Below are positions 42,210 to 52,607 of a stretch of DNA of 64,000 nt, piece after piece; within the stretch, counting starts at the first letter, position 1, and each line of letters starts with the position of its first letter. Both the position numbers and the translations under genes were made by a program. The notes below the pieces were generated by a model that was given only the letters and a program-made list of their open reading frames with translations, made no database searches and was not told the DNA's origin. Source of the stretch: JANLVJ01 sp031363945 (GTDB lineage: Bacteria > Bacteroidota > Bacteroidia > Sphingobacteriales > Sphingobacteriaceae); contig JANLVJ010000073.1 in the NCBI GenBank assembly GCA_031363945.1, forward strand, positions 11,816 to 75,815. Reading direction: 5' to 3'.

Positions 42210-44246
42210 TTAGGAGTGAGAAGGTATGTTGTCAACTTTTCGCTGAGTCACTTTATCATTTACAGGAGGTCTGTTAACTGATGGTTTAGGTTTCAAATTT
42301 TCTGGCTTCCGTATATTATTTCTAATAGCAGGTATTAAACCTTTCGCTGCTGAACTATCTGGTTTCTTATGTTTGGGCCTTTCCTGTACATTGGTTGCGC
42401 TTTTCACGGACATAATGCTTTTCACTCCAAAAGCTGCTGGCAGAATCACTGCATCCATGATATTCTTTTCCATTTCTGGTCGTGAAATAGAATCACGCAG
42501 GTATTTTTCAATCATAAGACTAGCAATAGGACCTGCCCAGTAAGCGCCCTGACCTGCGTTCTCAACAATTACTGATATCGCAATTTTTGGATTTTCACGT
42601 GGAGCAAATGCAACGAATACCGAATGATCTTCTCCGTGTGGGTTTTGTGCTGTTCCGGTTTTGGCACAGATATGTATTCCTGGTATGCGTGAACGAATGG
42701 CTGTTCCTTCTTCAACGACTAGCTGCATACCATCATGAACGGCATTGAAATAGCTTGTGTCAATACCTAATGAGTGCATTACTTTAAATTCAGGACGAAT
42801 AAACTTATTTTTTCCGATTGAAATAATAGAGTGGGGGGTAAAATAAAATCCCTTATTTGCAATTGCCGCCATTTCATTTGCCATCTGTAAAGGTGTCACA
42901 TCTAGTTCACCCTGCCCGATTGCCAGAGAAATAATAGAGTTTGCATTCCAATGACCTTTACCGTGCATCTTGTCATAAAGCGCAAGATTGGGTAGCCGGC
43001 CGTGTTTCTCATTTGGCACATCAATACCCAATAAATTCCCGAAACCAAATTTGGTCATGAAATTACGCCAGAGTGTAAAATTCTGTGGAACATTATGGTA
43101 GGGGCCATCGGTAATTACCTTATTAAATACACTACAGAAATACGAATTACTCGACCATTGCAATGCTCCCCGCATATCAAGGGCCGGCAATTTATGAAAG
43201 TTTTTTACCAGGTGTCGGCCGGCATAATAGCCTATGCCTCCAGGGAAAACAGTGCTTGGCTGAATTAGACCTTCTTGCTGACCAATTAACGCCTGTACTG
43301 GTTTTATAGCTGATCCTGGTGGGTAATATGCTTGTAAAGGTCTCATGTACAATGGCAGGTAAGGGTCTGTATAGAGTTTACTGAAATTTTTACCACGGTC
43401 ACGGCCAACCAGTAAATTAGGATCATAACTGGGGCTGCTTATCAGGGCCAGTATTTCACCGGTTTTTGGCTCAATGACGACAATACTGCCCAGTTTATTT
43501 TTCATGAGCTTTTCTCCGTACTCCTGAAGATCTGCACTGATTGAACTGATCATTTTATCACCACCTACGGCAAGTGTATCGTATCTGCCACCCTCGTAGC
43601 TGCCTTTTTCAGTATTATGAACATCATATAATACCATACGTACGCCTCGCTGACCTCTTAATATGTTTTCATAAGAGCCTTCAATACCGCTCATTCCGAT
43701 ATAATCACCCTGGCGGTAAAATCCATTTGAATGATCTATGATACGGTCATTTACTTCCCCAACATAGCCTAAAAGCTGTGCGGCAATAGGTCGGGGGTAA
43801 TTTCTAACTGTTCTGTTCTGAACATAAAAACCTTTAAACTGATATAAAATTTCTTGGAGGCGGGCATATGTCTCAACTGAGAGCTGCTTTTCAACAATGA
43901 AGGCTTTATAAGGAGATTTTTTTCTGCCGTCACGATAGCTTTTTATGAAATCAGCTTTTGGCGTGTTAATGAGTGCACATAGCTGGGCCGTATCAAAAGC
44001 CTTTACTTCACGGGGTATTGCCATAAGATCATATACCGGGGTATTTTGAACCAATATTTTACCTGTGCGATCAGCTACTGCGCCTCTTGCAGGATAAACA
44101 ATTAGTTTTCTGATAACATTATTTTCTGAGGCAATGAAGTATGACTTGTCGATCATCTGAATATAGAAAATCCGTGTAAGCAGTATGATGGCTACACAAA
44201 AAATAATTCCCTGAATGATGAATCTTCGTTCGAAAAATGTGTTCAT
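42210..44246 (-). CDS. mrdA: Penicillin-binding protein 2 (elongation transpeptidase)
   Basis: 678 residues. An N-terminal membrane anchor (about 9-27) and a dimerisation domain (Y-P-A-R-G-A-V-A-D-R near 51) precede the transpeptidase domain with the active-site S-x-x-K in P-G-S-A-I-K-P-V, S-x-N in W-S-S-N-S-Y and K-T-G in C-A-K-T-G-T-A-Q. It cross-links peptidoglycan during lateral growth with RodA. A basic, Pro-rich tail of about 60 residues (K-P-D-S-S-A-A-K ... V-T-Q-R-K-V-D) extends past the enzymatic domain. It overlaps mreD by four bases. Confidence 0.95.
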   Translation of the reverse strand: MNTFFERRFIIQGIIFCVAIILLTRIFYIQMIDKSYFIASENNVIRKLIVYPARGAVADRTGKILVQNTPVYDLMAIPREVKAFDTAQLCALINTPKADFIKSYRDGRKKSPYKAFIVEKQLSVETYARLQEILYQFKGFYVQNRTVRNYPRPIAAQLLGYVGEVNDRIIDHSNGFYRQGDYIGMSGIEGSYENILRGQRGVRMVLYDVHNTEKGSYEGGRYDTLAVGGDKMISSISADLQEYGEKLMKNKLGSIVVIEPKTGEILALISSPSYDPNLLVGRDRGKNFSKLYTDPYLPLYMRPLQAYYPPGSAIKPVQALIGQQEGLIQPSTVFPGGIGYYAGRHLVKNFHKLPALDMRGALQWSSNSYFCSVFNKVITDGPYHNVPQNFTLWRNFMTKFGFGNLLGIDVPNEKHGRLPNLALYDKMHGKGHWNANSIISLAIGQGELDVTPLQMANEMAAIANKGFYFTPHSIISIGKNKFIRPEFKVMHSLGIDTSYFNAVHDGMQLVVEEGTAIRSRIPGIHICAKTGTAQNPHGEDHSVFVAFAPRENPKIAISVIVENAGQGAYWAGPIASLMIEKYLRDSISRPEMEKNIMDAVILPAAFGVKSIMSVKSATNVQERPKHKKPDSSAAKGLIPAIRNNIRKPENLKPKPSVNRPPVNDKVTQRKVDNIPSHS

Positions 44247-44764
44247 TGTTTAGTGCGCCGCCCGAATAACAGATACTGACTTAAAATCACAAGTGAAAGG
44301 GTAAAAATTGAACTTGATATAACTCTTAAAATAATATAAAAAAATTCTGAGATCCTGAAAATGTCGACTGATATGAGTATTAGGTGATGGGCAAGAATCA
44401 TCAGGATTGCATAGGTCATGAACCGATTGAAACCCATATTTCTTAAGGTTGGTTCTGTATAGAACTCTGAGCCACCACGAGGGTTCAACAAGCCAAGGGT
44501 TACAATTCTGACAAAAGCCATCATTACACAGGCAGTGGCATGTAAACCAATTGTTCCGCTAAAAGCGTCTACAGAAATACCCAGCGCAAATGATAGGGCA
44601 AAAAGCCAGAAAACCGGAATATCAATCGGAAGCAAGATGATAAACAATATGTAAAGGTAGGGGTTGGCCAAATTATAATACAGACCAATATTGTTTAGCA
44701 GCAATACCTGCAAGAGAACCAGAAATACAAAACGGATAGTGTTTGAAACAAAGAGATTTATCAT
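44243..44764 (-). CDS. mreD: Rod-shape determining protein MreD
   Basis: 173 residues, five predicted membrane helices. MreD is a small integral protein of the elongasome. Sequence conservation in the family is low; the call rests on helix layout, the motif D-I-P-V-F-W-L-F-A-L-S-F-A-L-G-I-S-V-D-A-F (about 46-66, read as separate parts), G-T-I-G-L-H-A-T-A-C near 70 and its exact place between mreC and mrdA. Confidence 0.92.
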   Translation of the reverse strand: MINLFVSNTIRFVFLVLLQVLLLNNIGLYYNLANPYLYILFIILLPIDIPVFWLFALSFALGISVDAFSGTIGLHATACVMMAFVRIVTLGLLNPRGGSEFYTEPTLRNMGFNRFMTYAILMILAHHLILISVDIFRISEFFYIILRVISSSIFTLSLVILSQYLLFGRRTKQ

Positions 44765-44766
44765 GT

Positions 44767-45597
44767 TTACTGCTTATCCTCCTGTTTTAACTGCAACTGT
44801 TTCTTTTCGAGTTCAAGTTTGTTCTTCACAATATAAACATACTGCAGGCTGTTAAAATCAGTATTAAGCCGTACATCAATTGTATAAAAACTATCCCCGT
44901 TATTTGCACTGAATTTAGCTACCCTGCCAATCATAATTCCCTCTGGAAATAATGAGAAACCTGAAGTTTCAATAGTATCACCTTTTTTGAGCTCTATATG
45001 ATTTGGCACTTCTTTAAGAGATGCAATCCTGTAGTCAATTCCATCCCAGGTTAGTGAGCCTATGTCTTTTGTTCGCTTGAGCCTTACGCTAAAGCTTGAG
45101 GCTTTATGAAGCACTGAAATTGCCGAGCTAAAATGTAAACTTACATCTTTCACAATGCCCACAATACCCATGGGGCTGATAATTCCCATCCCGGGGCTGA
45201 TGCCTTCGATTGAGCCCTTGTCGAGCATCAGGTAATTATCACGGTGGGAAATAGAGTTGTTTATTACTTTCGCCACCGTATAGGTGTACTGAATATGATG
45301 GGCTGTATCTTTAACTGCATTTTCTGCTGCGGCATTGCTATATGAAGAAGAATGCAATTCTTCTCTTAATCTACTGTTTTCTGTGGCCAGACTGTCATTA
45401 ACTTTATTCAGGTTAAGATAGTTCCTGATAGAACTCTCTTTTTCATAAATATTGCCGGCAACCTGATTTGCTGAGTTTAAAAAAATAGCACCCTGAAACG
45501 AATTATTTCGGGTAACAAGATAAAGTGACAAAACCTCAAACGTTAAAAACCAGAAAAATGCGCGGTTCCTGAAAAGAAATAACCAAAGATTACGCAT
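44767..45597 (-). CDS. mreC: Rod-shape determining protein MreC
   Basis: 276 residues: short cytoplasmic end, one membrane helix (about 12-30), a coiled coil (about 55-85, with L-R-E-E-L) and the double beta-barrel periplasmic domain, recognisable from V-I-N-N-S-I, L-D-K-G-S-I-E-G-I-S-P-G-M-G-I-I and G-I-V-G-I-V-K-D-V near 140-160. MreC activates PBP2-RodA. The C-terminus is Lys/Gln-rich. It starts nine bases after mreB ends. Confidence 0.95.
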   Translation of the reverse strand: MRNLWLFLFRNRAFFWFLTFEVLSLYLVTRNNSFQGAIFLNSANQVAGNIYEKESSIRNYLNLNKVNDSLATENSRLREELHSSSYSNAAAENAVKDTAHHIQYTYTVAKVINNSISHRDNYLMLDKGSIEGISPGMGIISPMGIVGIVKDVSLHFSSAISVLHKASSFSVRLKRTKDIGSLTWDGIDYRIASLKEVPNHIELKKGDTIETSGFSLFPEGIMIGRVAKFSANNGDSFYTIDVRLNTDFNSLQYVYIVKNKLELEKKQLQLKQEDKQ

Positions 45598-45606
45598 TAA
45601 GACAGT

Positions 45607-46629
45607 TTAAGGCATTAGAAACCTGAAATTACGAATATTTTTTAAAGCGATGCCTGTTCCTCTAACAACTGCACGTAAAGGGTCTTCAGCAACATGAACC
45701 GGCAGCTTGGTCTTAGTGGCTATTCTTTTATCAAGACCTCTTAATAATGCACCACCCCCTGTTAAATAAATTCCTGTCTGGTAAATATCAGCAGAAAGTT
45801 CAGGAGGCGTAATTTCAAGCGCTTTTAAAATTGCTTCTTCAATCTTTGAAATTGATTTATCTAGACAATGAGCAATTTCAGTATAGGAAACCATAATCTG
45901 TTTTGGCACACCGGTCATCAGATCACGACCCTGAACAGCAAAATCTGATGGTGGATCAGGAAGTTCAGGCAGCGCTGAACCGACTTCAATTTTAATTTTT
46001 TCGGCCGTACGGTCACCGATCAGGATATTATGTTGACGGCGCATGTAATTCACGATGTCAGAATCGAAATTATCACCGGCAACCCTGATCGACTGGTCAC
46101 AGACAATACCTGAAAGTGCTATAACTGCAATCTCTGTAGTACCGCCTCCAATATCGATGATCATATTGCCCATTGGCTCTTCAACGTCAATACCTATACC
46201 TATGGCTGCTGCCATTGGCTCATGAATAAGATATACTTCTTTGGCGCCTGCAATTTCAGCTGAATCCCTTACAGCACGCTTTTCAACCTCTGTGATACCT
46301 GAAGGAATGCAGACAACCATTCTTAAAGAAGGGAAAAGCCAACCTTTACCGCCATTAATCATTTTTATCATTCCTCTTATCATATGCTCTGCGGCATCAA
46401 AATCAGCGATAACTCCGTCTTTAAGCGGGCGAACAGTTTTTATGTTTTCGTGTGTTTTACCATCCATTTGCATGGCCTGCTTGCCGATAGCAATAAGTTT
46501 ACCGGTTTTGCGATCAATGGCAACTATGGAAGGTTCATCTACAACAACTTTGTCATTATGGATAATCAGGGTATTTGCGGTACCTAAATCAATAGCAATT
46601 TCCTGAGTGAAAAAATTAAAGAGACCCAT
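45607..46629 (-). CDS. mreB: Actin-like cytoskeletal protein MreB
   Basis: 340 residues. MreB forms membrane-bound filaments that guide wall synthesis. Phosphate-1 motif I-D-L-G-T-A-N-T (about 13-20), connect and phosphate-2 I-D-I-G-G-G-T-T-E (about 163-171) and adenosine motif L-T-G-G-G-A-L-L-R-G near 293 are all intact. The N-terminus F-N-F-F-T-Q is amphipathic. It is the first gene of the mreBCD-mrdA-rodA operon; a -7 element lies 40 bases upstream. Confidence 0.97.
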   Translation of the reverse strand: MGLFNFFTQEIAIDLGTANTLIIHNDKVVVDEPSIVAIDRKTGKLIAIGKQAMQMDGKTHENIKTVRPLKDGVIADFDAAEHMIRGMIKMINGGKGWLFPSLRMVVCIPSGITEVEKRAVRDSAEIAGAKEVYLIHEPMAAAIGIGIDVEEPMGNMIIDIGGGTTEIAVIALSGIVCDQSIRVAGDNFDSDIVNYMRRQHNILIGDRTAEKIKIEVGSALPELPDPPSDFAVQGRDLMTGVPKQIMVSYTEIAHCLDKSISKIEEAILKALEITPPELSADIYQTGIYLTGGGALLRGLDKRIATKTKLPVHVAEDPLRAVVRGTGIALKNIRNFRFLMP

Positions 46630-46668
46630 TCCTGAAGGTGAATAAATTGGTTAAGAGACAGTGGAAAG

Positions 46669-46676
46669 CAAATATA
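46669..46676 (-). promoter_or_regulatory. -7 element for the mre operon
   Basis: On the minus strand TATATTTG fits TAnnTTTG exactly and would give an mRNA leader of about 35 bases for mreB. The element lies between the end of the second RND pump gene and mreB, so the mre operon does not depend on the efflux promoter. Confidence 0.6.
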
Positions 46677-46897
46677 AAGATAAAGCCCTTTTATTTTAAT
46701 GTTTCAAAATAAAGGGAGAAATAAATTTTATTGCCAGAAATTCAAATTTATACTTAAATGCTGCTTAATTATGCATACGTGAACCTTTTATATAATGAGT
46801 AAGAGGTCAAATAATGCAATTAATGCTTAACGACCTGTATTACTTATTATTACGCTTCTGTAGCTCAGAATGTTTAGTATTCTGCAGATTTATTTTA

Positions 46898-49800
46898 TCA
46901 ATAGCGATCTGATGAATCTTTATCAGTATCATTCTTGTGCAGGCTCTGAAGTTCTGAAAGTTTTTTCTTGCCATAGGCAATTTTCACAATCAGGACAAAG
47001 AGAACGGGAACAATGAATATGGCTATAGAAGTTGCTGCAATCATGCCGCCAAGAACCGTGAATCCGAGGGTCTGCCTGGCAATTGCTCCTGCACCCTCGG
47101 CAAAGGTAAGTGGTGATACACCCAGAATAAAAGCCAGTGAAGTCATGATAATTGGTCTCAGTCTCAGGTGAACAGCATCAAGGGTAGCCTCTATTACATC
47201 GATCCCATTATCAACCCGCTCTTTGGCGAATTCGACAATTAAAATAGCATTTTTGGCAGCCAGACCTATCAGCGTAATCAGACCGATCTGTGCGTAGACA
47301 TTGTTGTCAAGGCTTGGAAGAAACGATAGCGTCAGGATAGCACCAAAGGCACCTATTGGTACGGCCAGCAATACAGAAAAGGGAATAGCCCAACTTTCAT
47401 AAAGTGCAGCCAGAAAAAGAAACACAAACAGAATTGAGAGCCCGAAAATATAGATACTGCTACTACCCGAAGCAATCTCTTCTCTGCTCAAACCACTAAA
47501 TTCGTACGTGTAGCTTGATGGTAATGTTTTGGCTGCTGTTTCCTTCAGCGCTTCTATTGCCTCTCCACTGCTGAAACCAGGCTTAGGGGTGCCATTAAAT
47601 TCAACTGAGCGAAAAAGATTATAATGAGAAATCAGAGGTGCATTTTGTTCAAGTCTATAACTGATCAAAGTTTTAAGCGGTAACATGGTGCCAGCCTGGT
47701 TGCGTACATAATAATAGCCAAGCTGGCTGATATCTGCCCTGTAACTTGAATCAGCCTGGGCAACAACCCTAAATGTTCGGCCATACAGGGTAAAATCATT
47801 AATATACGAACTGCCCAGATAAACCTGTAATGTCTGAAATACGTCTTTAATATTTACTCCAAGTTTTCTGCATTGTTCACGATCAACGGTAAGCCTGTAA
47901 ACTGGATTACGGGCATTAAAGAAAGTAAAAGCTCTACCTATCTCAGGCCTTTTATTAATTGCGGCCGTAAAGCTCTGTATGTTCTGCTGCATTCCGGCTA
48001 AATCACTATTGCTTGCCTTTTGCTCGATTTCAAATGTAAAACCAGCAGTTTGTCCGAGTCCAGGGATTGGTGGCGGAGGTATGACAACCACATTTGCATC
48101 TATTAGTGAACTGAATGACTTAACCATCTCGGCAATGACAGCCTTCAGCTGAAGTTTCTTATCAGTGCGCTGGTCCCAGGGTTTCAGTTGCACGAAAACA
48201 GTACCGCTATTCGATTTAGAGGCAAAAGTTACTACATTCAGCCCTCCAAGGGCTGCATAATGACCCACAGCCTTGATTGAATCAATTTTTTTCATCAATG
48301 TTCTCAGCACAAACAGTGAACGGCTCGTCGATGCCCCTTCAGGAAGTTCATAAGTTATGAAGATACGTCCTTCATCTTCAGTCGGGATAAAGCCTGAAGG
48401 TTTACTTCTAAACATAAATATGGCCGCTACACTCAGGCTTATGAGCAAAATGATAATATACCTGGCTCCCGAAATACTGTGTTTGACCCCAATGGTGTAC
48501 TTTGATGACATTCTTTCGAACCAATTGTTAAAAGAATCAAAAAACCGTTCGAGCCAGTTCTTTTTTGATGATTCATCCCGTTCTTTCAATAAGATCGAAC
48601 ATAATGCAGGAGTAAGTGAAAGTGCGATGAAAGCAGAAAGCAAAACAGAAATAGCAATTGTAATGGCAAATTGCTGATAAAGCCGGCCAACAATTCCAGG
48701 AATAAAACCAACAGGTACAAAGACTGCCGCTAAAATTAAAGCAATAGCAATGACAGGAGCACTGATATCAGCCATGGCTTTTTCAGTTGCTTCTCTGGCT
48801 GAAAGTTTTTGGGTATCCATATAATGCTGTACGGCTTCTACTACAACGATGGCATCATCGACAACAATTCCTATGGCAAGAACAAACCCAAATAAAGTGA
48901 GTGTATTTATGGTAAACCCCAATGGAATAAAAAACATAAAGGTGCCAATAATTGATACCGGAATGGCAAGTACTGGAATCAGGGTTGCACGCCAGTTTTG
49001 TAAGAAGATATAAACCACCAAGGTCACAAGTAGAAGCGCGATAACCAGGGTTTTTACTACTTCAGAAATTGATACCTGTACGACTGACACACCCTCAAAT
49101 GGTATAACATAATCAACATCTGTAGGAAATGATTTTTTTAATTCTTCCATCTGTTTGTAAATCCCTTCTGCTACTTTTAGCGAGTTGCTACCAGGTGCCT
49201 GATATACCAGCAGGTATGAAGCCCGGCGACCATCAACAAATGAATTATTGCTGTAGTTGAATTTTCCAAGCTCAACATGAGCGACATCTTTTAGGTAGAC
49301 TATTGAACCGGTAGCAGGATTGCTTTTAACAATAATGCGTCTGAACTCCTCGGGTTTACTAAGCCGTGCATTTACCAGTACTGTATATTCGAATGACTGA
49401 TCACCTTTTTGCGGTGGTGAGCCAATTGAACCAGCTGCTACCTGTAGATTTTGTTCATTAAGGGCATTTACGATATCTCCAGCTGTAAGCCTCAATGCAG
49501 CCATCTTATCAGGCTGAAGCCAGAGCCTCATGCTAAAATCATCTGTACGGGTTATAATATCTCCTACACCATCAACTCTTCCTAATGGGTCTTTAACGTA
49601 AATATTTGCGTAGTTATCGAGAAATTGCACATTATGACTGCTTTTAGGAGCGAATATAGCGACCAGCATCAAGATAGCAGGATTGCGCTTGCGGGTGATT
49701 ACTCCCAGTTGCTTAACCTCAGCTGGTAAAACCGGTTGGGCTATACTGACCCGGTTCTGAACGTCAAGTGTGGCAATATTAATATTAGTACCAATATTAA

Positions 49801-50083
49801 AATAAGCATTGATCGTAAAGCTTCCGCTATTGGTACTACTACTTTGGAGATATGACATGCCAGGTGTACCATTGACCTGGGTTTCGATGGGGGTAACCAC
49901 ATTCTGTTCAACAGTCTGGGCATCAGCTCCTACATAACTACCTGTTATTTGCACCTGGGGAGGGGTGATCTCAGGATACTGACTAATCGGTAGGTTAGAA
50001 AGTGCAAGAGTACCCACAATAACAATTACAAGTGAAATAACAATTGCGGTAACAGGTCTTTTAATAAATATGCTGGAAATCAT
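46898..50083 (-). CDS. RND multidrug efflux pump of the HAE-1/AcrB type
   Basis: 1061 residues. The N-terminus F-I-K-R-P-V-T-A-I-V, followed by L-P-I-S-Q-Y-P-E-I-T-P-P, is typical of AcrB/MexB relatives. The proton-relay residues are present: two Asp in TM4 (A-I-G-I-V-V-D-D-A-I-V-V-V-E) and a Lys in TM10 (G-L-A-A-K-N-A-I-L-I-V-E-F). Two periplasmic domains and the loop near 490-530 complete the fold. Unlike the first pump in the window this one has the full AcrB relay and no His-rich loop, so drugs or bile-like amphiphiles are likelier substrates than metals. Confidence 0.95.
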   Translation of the reverse strand: MISSIFIKRPVTAIVISLVIVIVGTLALSNLPISQYPEITPPQVQITGSYVGADAQTVEQNVVTPIETQVNGTPGMSYLQSSSTNSGSFTINAYFNIGTNINIATLDVQNRVSIAQPVLPAEVKQLGVITRKRNPAILMLVAIFAPKSSHNVQFLDNYANIYVKDPLGRVDGVGDIITRTDDFSMRLWLQPDKMAALRLTAGDIVNALNEQNLQVAAGSIGSPPQKGDQSFEYTVLVNARLSKPEEFRRIIVKSNPATGSIVYLKDVAHVELGKFNYSNNSFVDGRRASYLLVYQAPGSNSLKVAEGIYKQMEELKKSFPTDVDYVIPFEGVSVVQVSISEVVKTLVIALLLVTLVVYIFLQNWRATLIPVLAIPVSIIGTFMFFIPLGFTINTLTLFGFVLAIGIVVDDAIVVVEAVQHYMDTQKLSAREATEKAMADISAPVIAIALILAAVFVPVGFIPGIVGRLYQQFAITIAISVLLSAFIALSLTPALCSILLKERDESSKKNWLERFFDSFNNWFERMSSKYTIGVKHSISGARYIIILLISLSVAAIFMFRSKPSGFIPTEDEGRIFITYELPEGASTSRSLFVLRTLMKKIDSIKAVGHYAALGGLNVVTFASKSNSGTVFVQLKPWDQRTDKKLQLKAVIAEMVKSFSSLIDANVVVIPPPPIPGLGQTAGFTFEIEQKASNSDLAGMQQNIQSFTAAINKRPEIGRAFTFFNARNPVYRLTVDREQCRKLGVNIKDVFQTLQVYLGSSYINDFTLYGRTFRVVAQADSSYRADISQLGYYYVRNQAGTMLPLKTLISYRLEQNAPLISHYNLFRSVEFNGTPKPGFSSGEAIEALKETAAKTLPSSYTYEFSGLSREEIASGSSSIYIFGLSILFVFLFLAALYESWAIPFSVLLAVPIGAFGAILTLSFLPSLDNNVYAQIGLITLIGLAAKNAILIVEFAKERVDNGIDVIEATLDAVHLRLRPIIMTSLAFILGVSPLTFAEGAGAIARQTLGFTVLGGMIAATSIAIFIVPVLFVLIVKIAYGKKKLSELQSLHKNDTDKDSSDRY

Positions 50084-50088
50084 ACTGG

Positions 50089-51183
50089 CTAATTTATTTT
50101 GACTGATGATCCTTCTTTTAATTTTCCCATGCCTTCTGTAACGATGGTATCACCTTCTTTCAGGCCAGATTTAACAATCAGTTTATCAGCGATAATCCTG
50201 CCCTGCAATATCTTTTTCTGATGGGCCTTGCCTTTCACAACTACAAATACAAATAGTTCACCCATAATTTCAGTAACAGACTTTGACGGTATCAAAATCC
50301 CCTGACTTCCTTTTCCTTCTTTTATCGTCAGGGTAAGGTTCATACCTGGGCGTAAGAGTTGCTGATAATTTTCAAAATTCAGACGAATTGTTATGGTCCC
50401 CGTCTGAGGGTCAATGGCTCTATCGATAACACTGATATGGCCTGTTCCATTGTATTTTGAGCCGTCTGGCAGGTTCAAGGTAAAAGTAGAATCGGTCAGG
50501 GGCAGACGACTTTTGTAAAATCGCTGGAATAAGGGAAGATCAGCCTGGCTTACAATCACATCAGCTGCTATTGGGTTTATTGTTGAAATGGTATTTAAAA
50601 GCGTTTGTCCCGACTGAACCAATGTACCCAGTCTTACCTGACTGATACCGATCGTACCATTAAAAGGAGCTGTTATTTCAGAATACCTAAGATCGGTTTC
50701 GGCACTTTTTACAGCCTGACGTGCAACTACAACCTGCAACTTTGTATTTTGTAGATCTGTCAGAGAATGATCTACCTGCTGACGGGCTACAGCATCTTGT
50801 TTCAGCAGGGCCTGGTACCTGCTTGCATCCTGACTTGCACGATCAAGATTGGCAATGGCTATCTGATAATTCGCTTTTGCCAGATCGTAATTTGCCAGGT
50901 ATTTGCTCTTGTCAATCTCATACAGCTTCTGTCCTTTTTTTACCTGTTGCCCTTCCTTAAAATAGAGCCCTGTAATAAAACCACTAACATTGGTGCGTAA
51001 TTCAGTTAAATTTAGCGCATTAATTGTAGCCGGGTATTGCGTGCTGAATGCTGATGAACCAGTGCTAACTTTTACTACCCGTACAGGTACTTGCAGCGTT
51101 GCTGGATCAACTGCTTTTGGCGCATGTGAACAGGAAAACATTACTAAAATGCCAGATGCTACCAGAAAGCGAATTTTTTTCAT
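50089..51183 (-). CDS. RND efflux adaptor lipoprotein (AcrA-like)
   Basis: 364 residues. A lipoprotein signal peptide ends M-F-S-C (Cys at 18). The HlyD/AcrA domains follow: V-S-G-F-I-T-G-L-Y-F-K-E-G-Q-Q-V-K-K-G near 67-85, an alpha hairpin with L-L-K-Q-D-A-V-A-R-Q-Q-V-D, T-A-P-F-N-G-T-I-G and the beta-barrel with R-P-G-M-N-L-T-L near 280. It couples the pump to the outer-membrane channel. It is five bases upstream of the pump gene and 32 after the TolC gene. Confidence 0.93.
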   Translation of the reverse strand: MKKIRFLVASGILVMFSCSHAPKAVDPATLQVPVRVVKVSTGSSAFSTQYPATINALNLTELRTNVSGFITGLYFKEGQQVKKGQKLYEIDKSKYLANYDLAKANYQIAIANLDRASQDASRYQALLKQDAVARQQVDHSLTDLQNTKLQVVVARQAVKSAETDLRYSEITAPFNGTIGISQVRLGTLVQSGQTLLNTISTINPIAADVIVSQADLPLFQRFYKSRLPLTDSTFTLNLPDGSKYNGTGHISVIDRAIDPQTGTITIRLNFENYQQLLRPGMNLTLTIKEGKGSQGILIPSKSVTEIMGELFVFVVVKGKAHQKKILQGRIIADKLIVKSGLKEGDTIVTEGMGKLKEGSSVKIN

Positions 51184-51215
51184 ATTGATTTAATCTTTAA
51201 GAATCTTAACAGAGC

Positions 51216-52607
51216 TTATATTTTTGTTTCAAGGGTGCCTGAAGCTACCTGAACATCTAGTTTACTGCTTAGAAGCTCAAAGAGCGAATTCAGCAGATTG
51301 AGTTGAGAAGTTCGCAGATCTGTTTCAGCCTGAATTAAATTCAGGTAAGGTTTTATTCCTTGTTGGTACTGCAATAAGACTACTTTATATACATGAAGTG
51401 CAATACTGACATTTTTAGTATTGAGTTGGTATTGGTTCAGGTAGCTTTTATAAGTACCCAATGCCTGAACATATTCTGTTTGTATAATATTGTTTAATTG
51501 AATTTCATCTTGAGTTGATCTTTTGATAGTCAGCGCAGCGCGTCTCATATTGTAGATGCGTTTATTACCTTGAAAAATAGGCAGTGAAAGCGTCAGACCA
51601 ATTACTGAGTTAGGGAAATTACGATTAAACAGCTCATTGAAATGATCATTCTGATTAACGAGATTAAAATTTCCAAAGGCTGATACGGTAGGCAAAAAAT
51701 TGTACTTATAAAAAGAATAGTTTTCTCTTAAAAGTGCTATAGTGGTCTGAAGCTGGCTATATTCAATTCTTCTGCCTGATTCGAGCGTTAAAAAGGTATC
51801 TATCGTGGTTTCTTTAGTCAAAAGCAATGAATCAAATTTTAGCTCAAGAGGCTTTGCCACAGGGTAGCCCATAAGTTGTCGCAGAAAGCTAAACTTATAA
51901 TTGATCGATTCTGAAGTTGTGAAACGCTGTGAGATTGAATTATTTAAAGCTATAAGACTCTGATCGTAATCAATGGGATCATTTGTTCCTAGCTGATATA
52001 AAGACTGGGCAATCTTGGTACTACCCTTAAGTCTTAAAATATCTTCGTCAAGTACCAGCAGTTGTTGCCGGCTGAGCAAGAGATCGTAGAACGCCTTACT
52101 TACATTAGCGACAAGTTTAATTTTTACAAGTTCAGTATTTTGATTTGCTTGTTGACGGTAATATCTGGCCGTGATAGATGCAAATCTTAACGAATTAGAA
52201 AAAATGTTTTGGGTCGCTGATAGCCCAAGAGAATTATTATAATATCGGCCTGTTGAAATATAAGACACCCCTGCAGCTGGGTTTGCAATATTAGGAAAAG
52301 CTGAAACTGGTTTTTTTAAAAAGTGCTCAAGGGTATTTCCAATATTTAGTTGGGGAAACCAATCAGCAAGTCGTATCTGTATATCTTTTTCAGCAATCTC
52401 CTGGTCAATGAATGCCTGTCTTAAAATCGGTTCGTTTTGAAGGGCAAAACGTATACACTGATTTAAACTAAACTCGCCAGCAATACTGTCACCCTTATTT
52501 TTTTTCTGAAATTCAGGTAGACTGTCTGTTTTAATGCAGGCCAATAAATGACCGGGTAACAGTAATAGTAACAGTAAATAGAAAACGTTATTCAAAATTC
52601 TATACAT
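51216..52607 (-). CDS. TolC-family outer-membrane lipoprotein of the second RND operon
   Basis: 463 residues from ATG at 52607 (the TTG at 52619 adds four). The hydrophobic N-terminus ends L-L-A-C, a possible lipobox. The two-fold helical TolC plan is visible: N-Q-C-I-R-F-A-L-Q-N-E-P-I-L near 48, L-A-D-W-F-P-Q-L-N-I-G-N near 80, L-G-T-N-D-P-I-D-Y near 210 and Y-Q-Q-G-I-K-P-Y-L-N-L-I-Q-A-E-T-D-L near 410. It opens the operon TolC-adaptor-pump, a different order from that of the first RND operon. Confidence 0.9.
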   Translation of the reverse strand: MYRILNNVFYLLLLLLLPGHLLACIKTDSLPEFQKKNKGDSIAGEFSLNQCIRFALQNEPILRQAFIDQEIAEKDIQIRLADWFPQLNIGNTLEHFLKKPVSAFPNIANPAAGVSYISTGRYYNNSLGLSATQNIFSNSLRFASITARYYRQQANQNTELVKIKLVANVSKAFYDLLLSRQQLLVLDEDILRLKGSTKIAQSLYQLGTNDPIDYDQSLIALNNSISQRFTTSESINYKFSFLRQLMGYPVAKPLELKFDSLLLTKETTIDTFLTLESGRRIEYSQLQTTIALLRENYSFYKYNFLPTVSAFGNFNLVNQNDHFNELFNRNFPNSVIGLTLSLPIFQGNKRIYNMRRAALTIKRSTQDEIQLNNIIQTEYVQALGTYKSYLNQYQLNTKNVSIALHVYKVVLLQYQQGIKPYLNLIQAETDLRTSQLNLLNSLFELLSSKLDVQVASGTLETKI